Both the position numbers and the translations under genes were made by a program. A stretch of 64,000 nt of DNA from Roseivirga thermotolerans (GTDB lineage: Bacteria; Bacteroidota; Bacteroidia; Cytophagales; Cyclobacteriaceae), in the NCBI RefSeq assembly GCF_014653175.1, contig NZ_BNAG01000004.1, positions 124,001 through 188,000 on the forward strand, written 5' to 3'. Of the stretch, positions 27,165-35,786 are shown piece by piece (within the stretch, counting starts at the first letter, position 1; each line of letters starts with the position of its first letter). The notes beneath the pieces were generated by a model. That model was given only the letters and a program-made list of their open reading frames with translations, searched no databases and was not told the DNA's origin.

Positions 27165-28064
27165 TCAATATAGTTCGTCTAAAGACATTCTTAAATATTT
27201 GTTCATGGCCCTTAGTGTGCTGAAATAGGCTATTAGAGCGCCTAAAATAATCAGAATGCCATAAAGAGCTAAAATAAGTTCTTGCTGTTGCAGTTGTTCA
27301 AGCCCTTCAATTCTGGCATTGGCGAATTGCTTAAGACCAAATAGTAGACCGGAAGCAATGAGTCCGGCAATGGCTCCATGCATAAGAGCTCTGCTTAGGA
27401 ATGGCCGCTTAATAAACCCTCCTTTAGCGCCCACCAGCTGCATGCTTCTAATAAGAAAGCGTTGAGAAAACAGGGCTAACTTAATGGAGTTGTTAATTAG
27501 TAATACCACAATAATAATTAGCAGAGCGGCTAGCCCGGCCAGTATGAGACTAAGCTTGGCCAGGTTGCTGTTTATAGAGTCTACCAGGTTTTTAACATAT
27601 GTGACTTCATATACGCCACTTATGCCTTCAATTTGCTGAGCAATACTGTCTAACTGTGCATTGGTTTGATACTCTTGCGCAACCTTTAGTGTGTAGGCAT
27701 CGCGTAGCGGGTTTTCGCCCAGAAATTCGGAGAAGTCTTCTCCAGTTTCTTCAATGAATTTAGCGGCTGCTTCTTCTTTAGAAATAAAAGTTATGGGGGT
27801 AACACCATCTTCTTTCAGAATGTAGCTACTAGAGGTTAATTCGCTCTGAATCCGGTTTCTCTGGCTGTTAGACAGGTCTTTGTTTAAATATACCTGCAGC
27901 TCAATGTTTTGCTTTATAATGGAGGTGAGACGGTTGGCTTGTAGCACCATAATGCCAAACAAACCAATCACAAAAAGGGCAAGACTTGCGCTAAATACCA
28001 CGCTTACGTAGTGATAAGCTCCTAATTTTTTCTTGCGTTTGTGTTTTTTAGGTTCTCTAGCCAA
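27165..28064 (-). CDS. ftsX: Cell division protein FtsX
   Basis: FtsX, about 300 residues, the membrane partner of the FtsE ATPase that activates peptidoglycan hydrolases at the septum. Four membrane segments: one after KKKLGAYHYVSVVFSASLALFVIG, then an extracellular domain (about 60-190), and three near the C-terminus (LILAGLAALLIIIVVLLIN, ALMHGAIAGLIASGLLFG, LILALYGILIILGALIAYF in parts). The frame reaches 28145 with no ATG; I chose the TTG at 28064 because it gives the family-typical short basic N-terminus and lies just past a TAnnTTTG element at 28082-28089, whereas the longer start would lie upstream of that promoter. Confidence 0.9.
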   Translation of the reverse strand: MAREPKKHKRKKKLGAYHYVSVVFSASLALFVIGLFGIMVLQANRLTSIIKQNIELQVYLNKDLSNSQRNRIQSELTSSSYILKEDGVTPITFISKEEAAAKFIEETGEDFSEFLGENPLRDAYTLKVAQEYQTNAQLDSIAQQIEGISGVYEVTYVKNLVDSINSNLAKLSLILAGLAALLIIIVVLLINNSIKLALFSQRFLIRSMQLVGAKGGFIKRPFLSRALMHGAIAGLIASGLLFGLKQFANARIEGLEQLQQQELILALYGILIILGALIAYFSTLRAMNKYLRMSLDELY

Positions 28065-28081
28065 GGACAGTGATTTTCGAT

Positions 28082-28089
28082 CAAAAATA
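28082..28089 (-). promoter_or_regulatory. -7 element for ftsX operon
   Basis: TATTTTTG on the minus strand, 17 bases before the proposed TTG start of ftsX, matching TAnnTTTG. No clear -33 box. Confidence 0.4.
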
Positions 28090-28242
28090 GTAATTAATTC
28101 ATAAGGGTAACTGAGGGAAGATGTTAATATTGTTGAATAGGGCAAGGGGTGAACTGCTCATTGGTAAATCAGTCATTGATCTATAGTGAGGATTAATCAA
28201 GAGCCTTCTTTTTCAATCCTGTATGGAACCGTAGTGGTTTTA

Positions 28243-28300
28243 ATGGCTAATTGCTGCCAATTAGAGGTAGGGGGGTAGACCATATTTAGCAATTAGCCAT
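28243..28300. repeat. Inverted repeat past the Cry-like gene
   Basis: ATGGCTAATTGCT (28243-28255) is inverted perfectly as AGCAATTAGCCAT (28288-28300), 10 bases beyond the stop of the Cry-like gene. It may end that transcript, but there is no T-run. Confidence 0.5.
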
Positions 28301-28309
28301 ACTCTGCAA

Positions 28310-29794
28310 TTAGTGAATGCCACTTGCCCGCAAAGGCGGCTCCCTGTATTCTAGATATACCTTGAATGCCGGGAAGTTAATGACTTCAGAACTTTCTTTG
28401 CCAAGTATAGCCTTTATTTGATAACAAGGGCCTGCGTGTAAGAGGAAGTCAACTTCATTGGCTCCTTCCAGATTGGTATTAATCAGATTTGTTCGAAGAA
28501 ACTCCGCACCATCCCAATACAGTACGTCACAATGATTGTAGAAAAGGCCATAACTATCAAACAGTAATCCACAGATATACGGAGCTTCTTCCATGTCTTC
28601 TGTTACCTCGGGAAGTTCAAAATGAATATTGAGTTCTTTGAATTTGAAATGCTCATATACGGGTTCCTCATGGTTTTTAAACAGAGGCTGAAAACCGACA
28701 ACGGTACGGTTGGCCTCTTCTTTGGCCAGGTTGAGTCCGATCATTTCATCAACCACCATATCTTTTTCCCTAACCACATACATGGCTTCATCTCTCGTAG
28801 TGGGATCAGGGTGGACAGTGCTTTTATCAACAACGCCTATCCATAAATGGTCATAGCCCTCAATGATTTCTGACTTAGGATTGATGCTGTAGACTGGTGG
28901 GTTTTTAATTTTCCCATTGTAGCCCAGTTCGTCAAGAGACAGGTCAATGTCGAAACGGTCGGGGTCGGGTAAATATCTGTTAAGTGAAAAGGTCAAAGCC
29001 AGATAGCTGGCTATTTCTGCCTGGCTTGATCTGTATACCCGATGGTATGTGGACCGGCACAAAGACTCCATGTCTACTTGCTTTGGATTCTTTTCTAACT
29101 TATAGTCATAAGTTCTTTTTAAAAAGCTGTCCGTTACTTTGCCATTACGGGAGTCCTTCACTTCTACGCTAAGAGTAGATTTCCTCCAGTCTGACCATTC
29201 CTTTTCAACCGTAGTAAAATATTCCTTATAGCGCTTGTAACATGCGGTCAGATCGTTGTACCATTCTACGACCGAGCTTTTTTGCTTATTGGCTTCTGGT
29301 TCATACAGATCTAATCCGTGGGTGAGCCTTTCTCTTAGTATGGCCAGGTGTATGTGGGAGAGTATAGAGATTATAGGGACTAAATGAATTCTGTTTTTGC
29401 TGTCTGTTAGTTTAGATTCGAGGCTTACGGCCTGCCCTAAGGCCACCGTTAACACCTGAGAATTTTCTCTTAACCCTTTGTTTGGAGAGTACTGAGCTAC
29501 TTGTCTCATGAGAGCATTCAATTCATTTTTGCGTTCAAAGAGCTCTTGGTCAAGTATGGCTTTGTCGATAGCTTCATACACCTGTTCTTTAATCAGGTCC
29601 CAGATGTTTATTTTGTTAGGGTCTTTTGGCCATAGCAGGGAGGTTATAGACGCAGCTATTCCGCCAACTTTAGGTATTGCTTTTTCAATACCTATGACAA
29701 TTCTTCTTGCTCTGTTATTTGGAGTGTCGGTTATAAACGGAGTACCCTGGGTTAATAAATCACCGGCTTCAAGGGAACTGGAACTTTGATTCAT
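28310..29794 (-). CDS. Putative pore-forming protein with Cry delta-endotoxin domain I-like N-terminus
   Basis: A 494-residue protein without a signal peptide. Residues about 35-235 follow the pattern of the helical bundle of insecticidal Cry toxins (Endotoxin_N): a GGIAASITSLLWP start (44-56), W..I.EQV..AID.AI (65-80) with ERKNEL...MRQVAQY, a hydrophobic helix VPIISILSHIHLAILRERL (139-157) followed by HG like the Cry helix 5 QAANLHLLLLRDA..YG block, and WYND...CYKRYKEYF...W..WRK (178-204). Residues about 285-494 look all-beta but do not resemble Cry domains II or III. A membrane-inserting toxin or defence effector is the inference; no partner or immunity gene is obvious. An inverted repeat follows the stop; the AraC gene lies upstream, same strand. 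Confidence 0.55.
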   Translation of the reverse strand: MNQSSSSLEAGDLLTQGTPFITDTPNNRARRIVIGIEKAIPKVGGIAASITSLLWPKDPNKINIWDLIKEQVYEAIDKAILDQELFERKNELNALMRQVAQYSPNKGLRENSQVLTVALGQAVSLESKLTDSKNRIHLVPIISILSHIHLAILRERLTHGLDLYEPEANKQKSSVVEWYNDLTACYKRYKEYFTTVEKEWSDWRKSTLSVEVKDSRNGKVTDSFLKRTYDYKLEKNPKQVDMESLCRSTYHRVYRSSQAEIASYLALTFSLNRYLPDPDRFDIDLSLDELGYNGKIKNPPVYSINPKSEIIEGYDHLWIGVVDKSTVHPDPTTRDEAMYVVREKDMVVDEMIGLNLAKEEANRTVVGFQPLFKNHEEPVYEHFKFKELNIHFELPEVTEDMEEAPYICGLLFDSYGLFYNHCDVLYWDGAEFLRTNLINTNLEGANEVDFLLHAGPCYQIKAILGKESSEVINFPAFKVYLEYREPPLRASGIH

Positions 29795-29944
29795 TGTGCG
29801 TATTTTATGTTTCTTGAACGAGAGGCATAAATAAAATGTCTTACCTCTTTATCCTATCAAATTCTGATGTTTGGTCTTTTCTTTAATGAGGAACGGTATA
29901 AGGAAGTGGACCACATAGCTGAAGGATGAGTTGTGGTGGGGTAG

Positions 29945-30748
29945 TTATTCGAAGACTATGTCGTTGGTAGGTAGTTTCATTTTAGAAAAGAGCTCTTTTG
30001 GGGAGTAGCTGGTCATTTTTCGGCACTCTTTAATGAAGTGTGATTGATCATAATAACCGAATTCAAGCGCATCAATAAACTTCATGTTAGGTCGGTTTTT
30101 TAGCTTGCGAGAGACGTTTTGGAACCGAATGACTTGCCACAGCTCTTTGGGGGCAAGATTAAATTCCTTCCGAATCCATCTTTCCATCGACTTTTCGGAC
30201 ATATGCATGCTACCCGCAAGTTCGGCCACTTTAAATTTGCCTGTTATGCTGCTTTCTATAAGACTTATAACCCGATCTATTTTTTCGTCAACCGAAAATT
30301 TATCCAGCGAATGGCCGATGGTGCTATCAAGTGCATCAACCTGAATGGCAGTATTTCTTTCCGATAGTTCGGAGAGAATATTTTCCCGGGCGGTTGGTGG
30401 AATCAGCTTAGAAGTATCAAAACTCTGCCAATTGGTAAGCAGGCCATTGAACAATGAAAGCCCGAGAATGTTCAGATTCAGTTTAATATTCAAACAAACA
30501 AGACAGGAGGGTATGTGGTAGAATGAAGCCTGATTGGTAGCTGGCAGAATACCGGAGCTTCCCGCCCAAATAAATGATTCGGAGTCAACATCCCACTGGT
30601 GAAACCCTCCCTTTTTGACAAAATAGCATTCGATCTTCGCATTGGGTATGGTTTTAAGAAATGCCGGCTCACTAATGATAAAGAACTGATACCTGTCAAC
30701 GTATTTGGAGACAGCGGGGAGTTTCGGTCGTTCTTCAATGAGTATCAT
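29945..30748 (-). CDS. AraC-family transcriptional regulator
   Basis: A 267-residue regulator with an N-terminal sensing region (about 1-150, no known fold that I can name with confidence) and a C-terminal AraC double helix-turn-helix: KFKVAELAGSMHMSEKSMERWIRKEFNLAPKELWQVIRF then ALEFGYYDQSHFIKECRKMTSYSPKEL. It is divergent from the alpha/beta hydrolase gene with a 67-base shared upstream region, so that hydrolase is the likely target. The Cry-like gene lies downstream on the same strand, 150 bases away. Confidence 0.88.
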   Translation of the reverse strand: MILIEERPKLPAVSKYVDRYQFFIISEPAFLKTIPNAKIECYFVKKGGFHQWDVDSESFIWAGSSGILPATNQASFYHIPSCLVCLNIKLNLNILGLSLFNGLLTNWQSFDTSKLIPPTARENILSELSERNTAIQVDALDSTIGHSLDKFSVDEKIDRVISLIESSITGKFKVAELAGSMHMSEKSMERWIRKEFNLAPKELWQVIRFQNVSRKLKNRPNMKFIDALEFGYYDQSHFIKECRKMTSYSPKELFSKMKLPTNDIVFE

Positions 30749-30787
30749 TTTGTCTGATTCTTACAATTTTTTAGCTGAGCTCTCTTG

Positions 30788-30795
30788 TACGTTTG
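30788..30795 (+). promoter_or_regulatory. -7 element for the alpha/beta hydrolase
   Basis: TACGTTTG, matching TAnnTTTG, 20 bases before the ATG at 30816 in the divergent region with the AraC gene. Confidence 0.4.
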
Positions 30796-30815
30796 TATAA
30801 ACTTAAAATTCGCGT

Positions 30816-31646
30816 ATGAAAAAACAAGGACTAATATGGCTTATGTTCTCTCTGATGTTCGTAGCACAGGCTCAAACGAAAATCGAATTAGCAGGAGGTG
30901 TAACCGGAAAGCGATTTTCATTAAAAATGGATTGGGGTAATCTCAATTATGAAGTATTCGGAGAGGGCGATCCATTGTTAATCCTTCATGGCAATGGAGG
31001 TTCGGTAGAAGGGAAATACGCAATGATTCCATCGTTGCTGGAGCACTACCAGGTAATTGCTATTGATAGCAGATGCCATGGTCGTAGTGGCTGTCCGGAT
31101 GGAGATTTAGACTACTTCCAAATGGCTGAAGATGTACACGCAGTAATGGAAGTTTTGGGACACAAGAAATACAGCATCTGGGGGCATAGTGATGGTGGTA
31201 TTCTAGGTTTGATTATTGGTTACAGATATACCTCTAAAGTGGATAGAATGTTGATTTCCGGAGCCAACACCCGGTTGTCCGGGCTAAAACCGGAGCTTGT
31301 GGCTATGATGAGCAATTACCAACAAATACCTGATGCCACTACTAAAAAGCATCTGGCACTTATGGTAAACCAAAAGGAAATACCGATGGATAGTCTTCGG
31401 AAAATCAATGTTCCTGTAATGCTTATGGTAGGCGACCGGGATGCTGTGCGCATGCAGCATACCATGGAGATATTTGAGGCATTGCCAATGTCTAATTTAT
31501 GTGTTTTGCCTGCAACAACGCACTTTATAGGCAATGATAGGCTCCATCATATTATATACTGGCTCAAAGAATTTAAAAAGCCGTTTTCGGCACCATCAAC
31601 TATAGAAGTAGCCAATGCCATGGCCGAATCACTAATGGGTAACTAA
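30816..31646 (+). CDS. Exported alpha/beta hydrolase
   Basis: A 276-residue alpha/beta hydrolase with signal peptide (ends FVAQAQT). It shows an oxyanion-side LHGNGGSVEG, DSRCHGRSG, the nucleophile elbow IWGHSDGG, an Asp in MVGDRDAV and a late ATTHFIGND His. Relatives include esterases, lactonases and haloperoxidase-like enzymes; substrate unknown. Divergent from an AraC regulator that may control it. Confidence 0.85.
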   Translation: MKKQGLIWLMFSLMFVAQAQTKIELAGGVTGKRFSLKMDWGNLNYEVFGEGDPLLILHGNGGSVEGKYAMIPSLLEHYQVIAIDSRCHGRSGCPDGDLDYFQMAEDVHAVMEVLGHKKYSIWGHSDGGILGLIIGYRYTSKVDRMLISGANTRLSGLKPELVAMMSNYQQIPDATTKKHLALMVNQKEIPMDSLRKINVPVMLMVGDRDAVRMQHTMEIFEALPMSNLCVLPATTHFIGNDRLHHIIYWLKEFKKPFSAPSTIEVANAMAESLMGN

Positions 31647-31764
31647 GGTGCTTCCGGTCCATAAGCTGCAATCTCTTCAATTTTGCAAACGGGCAATTTA
31701 AATCGGTACGAAAGGCTTGTATATACGGAGTCTTTTGTGCCGATTGTTGCCTGTTCTACGCGTT

Positions 31765-32394
31765 TTAATTGACCCGAACCACCTGCTTGTCGGCAATGGC
31801 ATAAACCGCATCGTCTTTTTTAATATTTATTTTGGCCGTACCAGTAAAGTGGCCAAAGGCAGGCAGCAGGCCGTTGCGTTCGCCAAAGTAAAAGCAGGGG
31901 AGACGCAGTGACTGACGCCCTTTGCCGTAGAGCTTTACTGCCGGATGAATGTGTCCGGCCAGATTATAGAGTTCAGTTTCTTCAGGAATATGGCTCAGAT
32001 GAAAAGGTGGAATGCAAAGTGTTTCACTCACCTGAAGGTTAGGGATTCGGTAGTTACGAGCATCGAGTACATCATGATTGCCCAGTACCAAGCTGAACCG
32101 CAAAGGAGCCTTGCTCTTCATCCAACGTCTAAAAACCTCCCAGCCCTGATTGTGGTCTGAATGAAAGAGGTCGCCCAGAAAAATAACCTGCTCCGGAGCA
32201 AAGCGCGCAATAAGCTGGTCTAGCAGATGAATATCTCTGGTATGAATAAGGTCAGAGACAGGAATACCCGATTTGCGAAAATGCCCCGCTTTGCCCAGGT
32301 GCAGATCGGCTAGAATCAGATACTTTTTATCTGCCCAGAATATTCCTTTTTCGGGAATCAATACCAATCTTTGTCCTAATAACTCATGCACCAT
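31765..32394 (-). CDS. pdeM: Ligase-associated DNA damage response endonuclease PdeM
   Basis: A 209-residue calcineurin-like metallophosphoesterase. Metal-site motifs: LILADLHLGKAGHFRKSG, FLGDLFHS, LGNHDVLDARNY and LAGHIHPAVKL. The order and spacing match PdeM, which travels with an ATP-dependent DNA ligase, an Lhr-type helicase and an exonuclease. Here the helicase is 7 kb away (39389-41833) and neither ligase nor exonuclease is in the window, so the cluster is scattered. Convergent with the alpha/beta hydrolase across a 118-base gap. Confidence 0.88.
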   Translation of the reverse strand: MVHELLGQRLVLIPEKGIFWADKKYLILADLHLGKAGHFRKSGIPVSDLIHTRDIHLLDQLIARFAPEQVIFLGDLFHSDHNQGWEVFRRWMKSKAPLRFSLVLGNHDVLDARNYRIPNLQVSETLCIPPFHLSHIPEETELYNLAGHIHPAVKLYGKGRQSLRLPCFYFGERNGLLPAFGHFTGTAKINIKKDDAVYAIADKQVVRVN

Positions 32395-32448
32395 TGGTCA
32401 ACAATTCGCAAGGCTCTGCGTTTTGTGTGAAAAACAAGTCTTAAAGAT

Positions 32449-32895
32449 ATGAACACCATTATGAAATACTCCATTCTATTGCTCACACTTTTGACTGTTA
32501 TGTCCAACTCCGTTCAGGCTCAGTCGGCTGACGATGTTTTGGGCTTTTGGCTTACCGATGACGGAATGGCCAAAATAGAGATATATAAAAAAGAAGGTAA
32601 GTACCATGGCAAAATTGTTTGGCTCAAAGAGCCCAATAACCCGGATGGTACACCAAAGCTCGATACTGAAAACCCGAAAGAAGAACTTCGCAAACGCCCT
32701 GTTTTGGGCTTGGACCTGGTAAAAGGTTTTGTGTTCGAGGATGGCGTGTGGGAAGATGGCGAAATTTATGACCCCAACAATGGCAAGACCTACGATTGCC
32801 GTATGAAACTGAAAGGCAACAAGCTGGAAGTGCGAGGCTATATTGGCCTTTCTATGTTTGGCCGCACTGTGGTGTGGACAAAAGTGAAGTCTTAA
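32449..32895 (+). CDS. DUF2147 exported protein
   Basis: A 148-residue secreted protein: signal peptide (ends VQAQS) and a DUF2147 beta-barrel-like domain with DVLGFWLTDDGMAKIEIYKKEGKYHGKIVWL, DLVKGFVFEDGVWEDGEIYDPNNGKTYDCRMKL in parts, and LEVRGYIGLSMFGRTVVWT. Small lipocalin-like proteins of unknown role. It lies 5 bases from the stop of the convergent TonB-receptor gene. Confidence 0.88.
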   Translation: MNTIMKYSILLLTLLTVMSNSVQAQSADDVLGFWLTDDGMAKIEIYKKEGKYHGKIVWLKEPNNPDGTPKLDTENPKEELRKRPVLGLDLVKGFVFEDGVWEDGEIYDPNNGKTYDCRMKLKGNKLEVRGYIGLSMFGRTVVWTKVKS

Positions 32896-32900
32896 CTAAC

Positions 32901-35258
32901 TCAAAAATCGATTACGATTCCCAACGAGGGTAGAATACTCGAATTGTCTATACCTTCAATAAGCACCAGTTGCCGGGGTGTGGTTATATTTCCCTGAGCA
33001 TCTCTGTTCAGACCATACTCCGGTTCATTGGGAATATCTTGGCCAAATGCGTTTTGCAGTTCTAGAAATACATTGAAGGTCCACCGGCTGAAGTTCCATT
33101 TTTTGTCAATACGTATATCGGTTTGATTAAAGGCATTGAGTCTTACTGAGCCCAGTTGGTCATTGTCTTTGATTATGGCCGGATAGTTTTCCAGAGTAGC
33201 ATTCCTGTCTACGGGAGCGTAAGGAGTGCTACCCAGGTAGCGCATTCTGGCGCTTAATTCCCAGTTGTTGCCAAACTTGTAGCCTCCCGTAAAAGTGAGC
33301 AGATGGTTGCTGTCCCAGGCACTTGGCCGGTAAACACCATCGAGCCCTGTAAACTCGCTCTTGTACCAGGTATAGGCCAGTATGGCATAATAGTTATTGG
33401 TAAACTTTTTCTGATAAAGAAATTCCATTCCATAGGTTCTTCCTTCACCTGTACTGTTCACATTTTCATTTCCTAACACCGAAAAATCGCCACCTAAATT
33501 GGCGAGCGACACCCCTTGTTCAAGGGACACGGGGTAGTTGTCGTATTTTTTATAAAAGCCTTCCAGAGTAAATCGTGAAGATGGGTTTAGTAAATACTCG
33601 AGCCCCAATACCGCATGGTCGCTTCGGATATACTCCGTATTTTTATTGACGAGTGAACCTGCCTGACTATAACCCAAAATAGTATAAGGTGGAATTTTAT
33701 AGTATCTGCCCAGCGAGGCATTTACCGACCATTTCTTTAGTGCATCGAAAGTGTAGCTGGCAGATGCCCTGGGGCTTAGGGTTTGCCAAAAGTCATTGCC
33801 GGACTCAGTAAAACTGTTGCCATCTACTCTAATTCCGAGCGAGTATTTTAAACGATCGTCAGGTGAAATGGAAGAAGCTTGAAAGGAGACTCCGTACTTA
33901 GTGAAGGATATTTGGTTGTCGAAATTGTTATTGTTCACTAAGTCTAAGCTATTATTTTCGTAGCTCACAAATTGCAAGCCGGCAGAGCTTACCAAGGTCC
34001 AATTTCCTTTAAAACGGGTGCTGTTATACCTAAATTTAGTTTCGGATTCGGTCGATAAATTTTGCAGGTAAAGTCCCGTTTGGTTCTCATTGTTTTCGAA
34101 CCTTCTAAAGTCATTATTCAATCTATTGTTACTCAATGAAAACGTGCTAAACCCTTTGCCGTATTTGTTTCTTCGTTTCCAGCTTACACCAATGGTATTG
34201 GTTTGTTGTTTAATCACCGGTACCTGGTCTAGCGTGGCCTGTTGTTCTTCATCATATTCATCGGGCACGTTAATACTGAAATCATCAACTGACCCCACTC
34301 CGGTAATGATGATTTCATTGTACTCATCTACGGCATGAGTCAGTTTATACTGGTAGTCCCAATAGTCGGGTAAAAAAGGAAGGTCCAGAGCCTGGAAAAG
34401 AAATTGCAGGTAAGACCTTCTGGCAGAAGCTATGAAGGAAGTTTTAGAAGTCTCGTTTTCGCCTTTAAATAATGGACCCTCAAAGGTTAAGGCACTTTCG
34501 CTGCTGCTAAGCCTAAAGTTTGTTCTGAACTCCCTGTTGTTTCCGTTTCTCTGATCGAACTGAAGAACACCGGACAGAGCATTGTCATATTGCGCAGCAA
34601 AGGCCGAAGTAGAAAGTGTCACTCCCTCAAAGAAGCTTACATTGAGCAGACCAACCGGGCCACCGGCACTGCCTTGGGTTGCAAAGTGATTGATGTTCGG
34701 AATTTCAATTCCATCTAAATAATAAACATTTTCATTGGGTGCTCCACCGCGAATAATGATGTCGTTTCTAAAACCACCAACCGAACCCGATACTCCGGGC
34801 AGAGATTGTACAACCTTTGCTATGTCATTATTTCCGCCCGGATAAGTAGCAATTTCTTCCCGCGAGAGCTTTTGGATAGAAAGGGGAGTCTCTTCAATTT
34901 TCTGAAACGGGTTGGCCATTACTACTACCTGGCCCAATTCTGAGATGGTTTCTTTTAGTTCAAAATTCACGTCCGGATTTCCTCCCGAACGAATTACTAT
35001 GTTGAATTTGGTTTGCGTTTCGTACCCTACGAAAGAAACTTGCAGTGTAAAAGTTCTTGTAGGTAAGTTTTCCAGGGTGTAAAAACCCTCCGCATTGGTA
35101 ATGGCTCCGGTTTGTAATTCGAGCACCTGCACCGTGGCTCCGGGTATAGATTCTCCGGTTTTGGCATCGGTCACATATCCGGAGAGGTTGCCTTTGTTTT
35201 GATAGGCCGACAGAGGCAGGCCCACCCATAGCATCAACAGAAAAAATAGATGTCGCAT
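32901..35258 (-). CDS. TonB-dependent receptor with carboxypeptidase-like domain
   Basis: About 785 residues: signal peptide MRHLFFLLMLWVGLPLSA, CarboxypepD_reg-like domain (LSGYVTDAKTGESIPGATVQVL), plug (SIQKLSREEIATYPGGNNDIAKVVQSLPGVSG, VYYLDGIEIPNINHF), and an outer-membrane barrel. No SusD partner. The frame opens at a TTG (35279); the ATG at 35258 gives the signal peptide. Cargo unknown. Convergent with DUF2147. Confidence 0.9.
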   Translation of the reverse strand: MRHLFFLLMLWVGLPLSAYQNKGNLSGYVTDAKTGESIPGATVQVLELQTGAITNAEGFYTLENLPTRTFTLQVSFVGYETQTKFNIVIRSGGNPDVNFELKETISELGQVVVMANPFQKIEETPLSIQKLSREEIATYPGGNNDIAKVVQSLPGVSGSVGGFRNDIIIRGGAPNENVYYLDGIEIPNINHFATQGSAGGPVGLLNVSFFEGVTLSTSAFAAQYDNALSGVLQFDQRNGNNREFRTNFRLSSSESALTFEGPLFKGENETSKTSFIASARRSYLQFLFQALDLPFLPDYWDYQYKLTHAVDEYNEIIITGVGSVDDFSINVPDEYDEEQQATLDQVPVIKQQTNTIGVSWKRRNKYGKGFSTFSLSNNRLNNDFRRFENNENQTGLYLQNLSTESETKFRYNSTRFKGNWTLVSSAGLQFVSYENNSLDLVNNNNFDNQISFTKYGVSFQASSISPDDRLKYSLGIRVDGNSFTESGNDFWQTLSPRASASYTFDALKKWSVNASLGRYYKIPPYTILGYSQAGSLVNKNTEYIRSDHAVLGLEYLLNPSSRFTLEGFYKKYDNYPVSLEQGVSLANLGGDFSVLGNENVNSTGEGRTYGMEFLYQKKFTNNYYAILAYTWYKSEFTGLDGVYRPSAWDSNHLLTFTGGYKFGNNWELSARMRYLGSTPYAPVDRNATLENYPAIIKDNDQLGSVRLNAFNQTDIRIDKKWNFSRWTFNVFLELQNAFGQDIPNEPEYGLNRDAQGNITTPRQLVLIEGIDNSSILPSLGIVIDF

Positions 35259-35315
35259 AGAATAGTTTACATGAGACAAACTAAGGGAGCATAAAAGGGT
35301 TTGAGACTTTCTAAT

Positions 35316-35606
35316 TTATTTGCTTTCAGCCTGAGGTGTAAAGAGCTTTTTATCGGCCATAAAGGTTCCAAAAGGTAAAAGCGAGGCAATAAGCGCCAGA
35401 AAAGTCTTCCACATGGTCCACGCTTCTTTGCGCCCCACGAACATTACAAAAGAGCAATAAAGCACGAAAAGCACTCCATGAGCCAGGCCAACCGGGTAGG
35501 TGGGTTCAGGTATGTTGAACCAGTATTTAAGGGGCATACAAATTCCTAAGAGCAGAAGGTAGGAGACACCTTCCAGTATAGCGAGTAATTTCAGTGTTTT
35601 GAGCAT
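35316..35606 (-). CDS. DUF3817 membrane protein
   Basis: A 96-residue DUF3817 protein with three membrane segments: LKLLAILEGVSYLLLLGICMPLKYW, GLAHGVLFVLYCSFVMFVG and FLALIASLLPFGTFMADKKL. The PVGLAHG and FGTF motifs are typical. Function unknown. Confidence 0.85.
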   Translation of the reverse strand: MLKTLKLLAILEGVSYLLLLGICMPLKYWFNIPEPTYPVGLAHGVLFVLYCSFVMFVGRKEAWTMWKTFLALIASLLPFGTFMADKKLFTPQAESK

Positions 35607-35786
35607 CAGTTCTTTTGTGTCCGGCCGTAAATCTCAAACCTCAAATGCCAAATTGCAAGCTCCGGCCTACAAATCATAAATCCCGGGTCTCAAATTGTAG
35701 AACTTATGGCCGCTCCTAGATTTCAACTGTTTTTTTAAGGTTGAATGTGTTAGTATTGAAGAAGATTAAAAACGAAAACTATCTAT

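Noticed and set aside
28065-28145. Longer ftsX start at TTG 28145
   Set aside because: It would place the start upstream of the only promoter-like element and add a tail not typical for FtsX.
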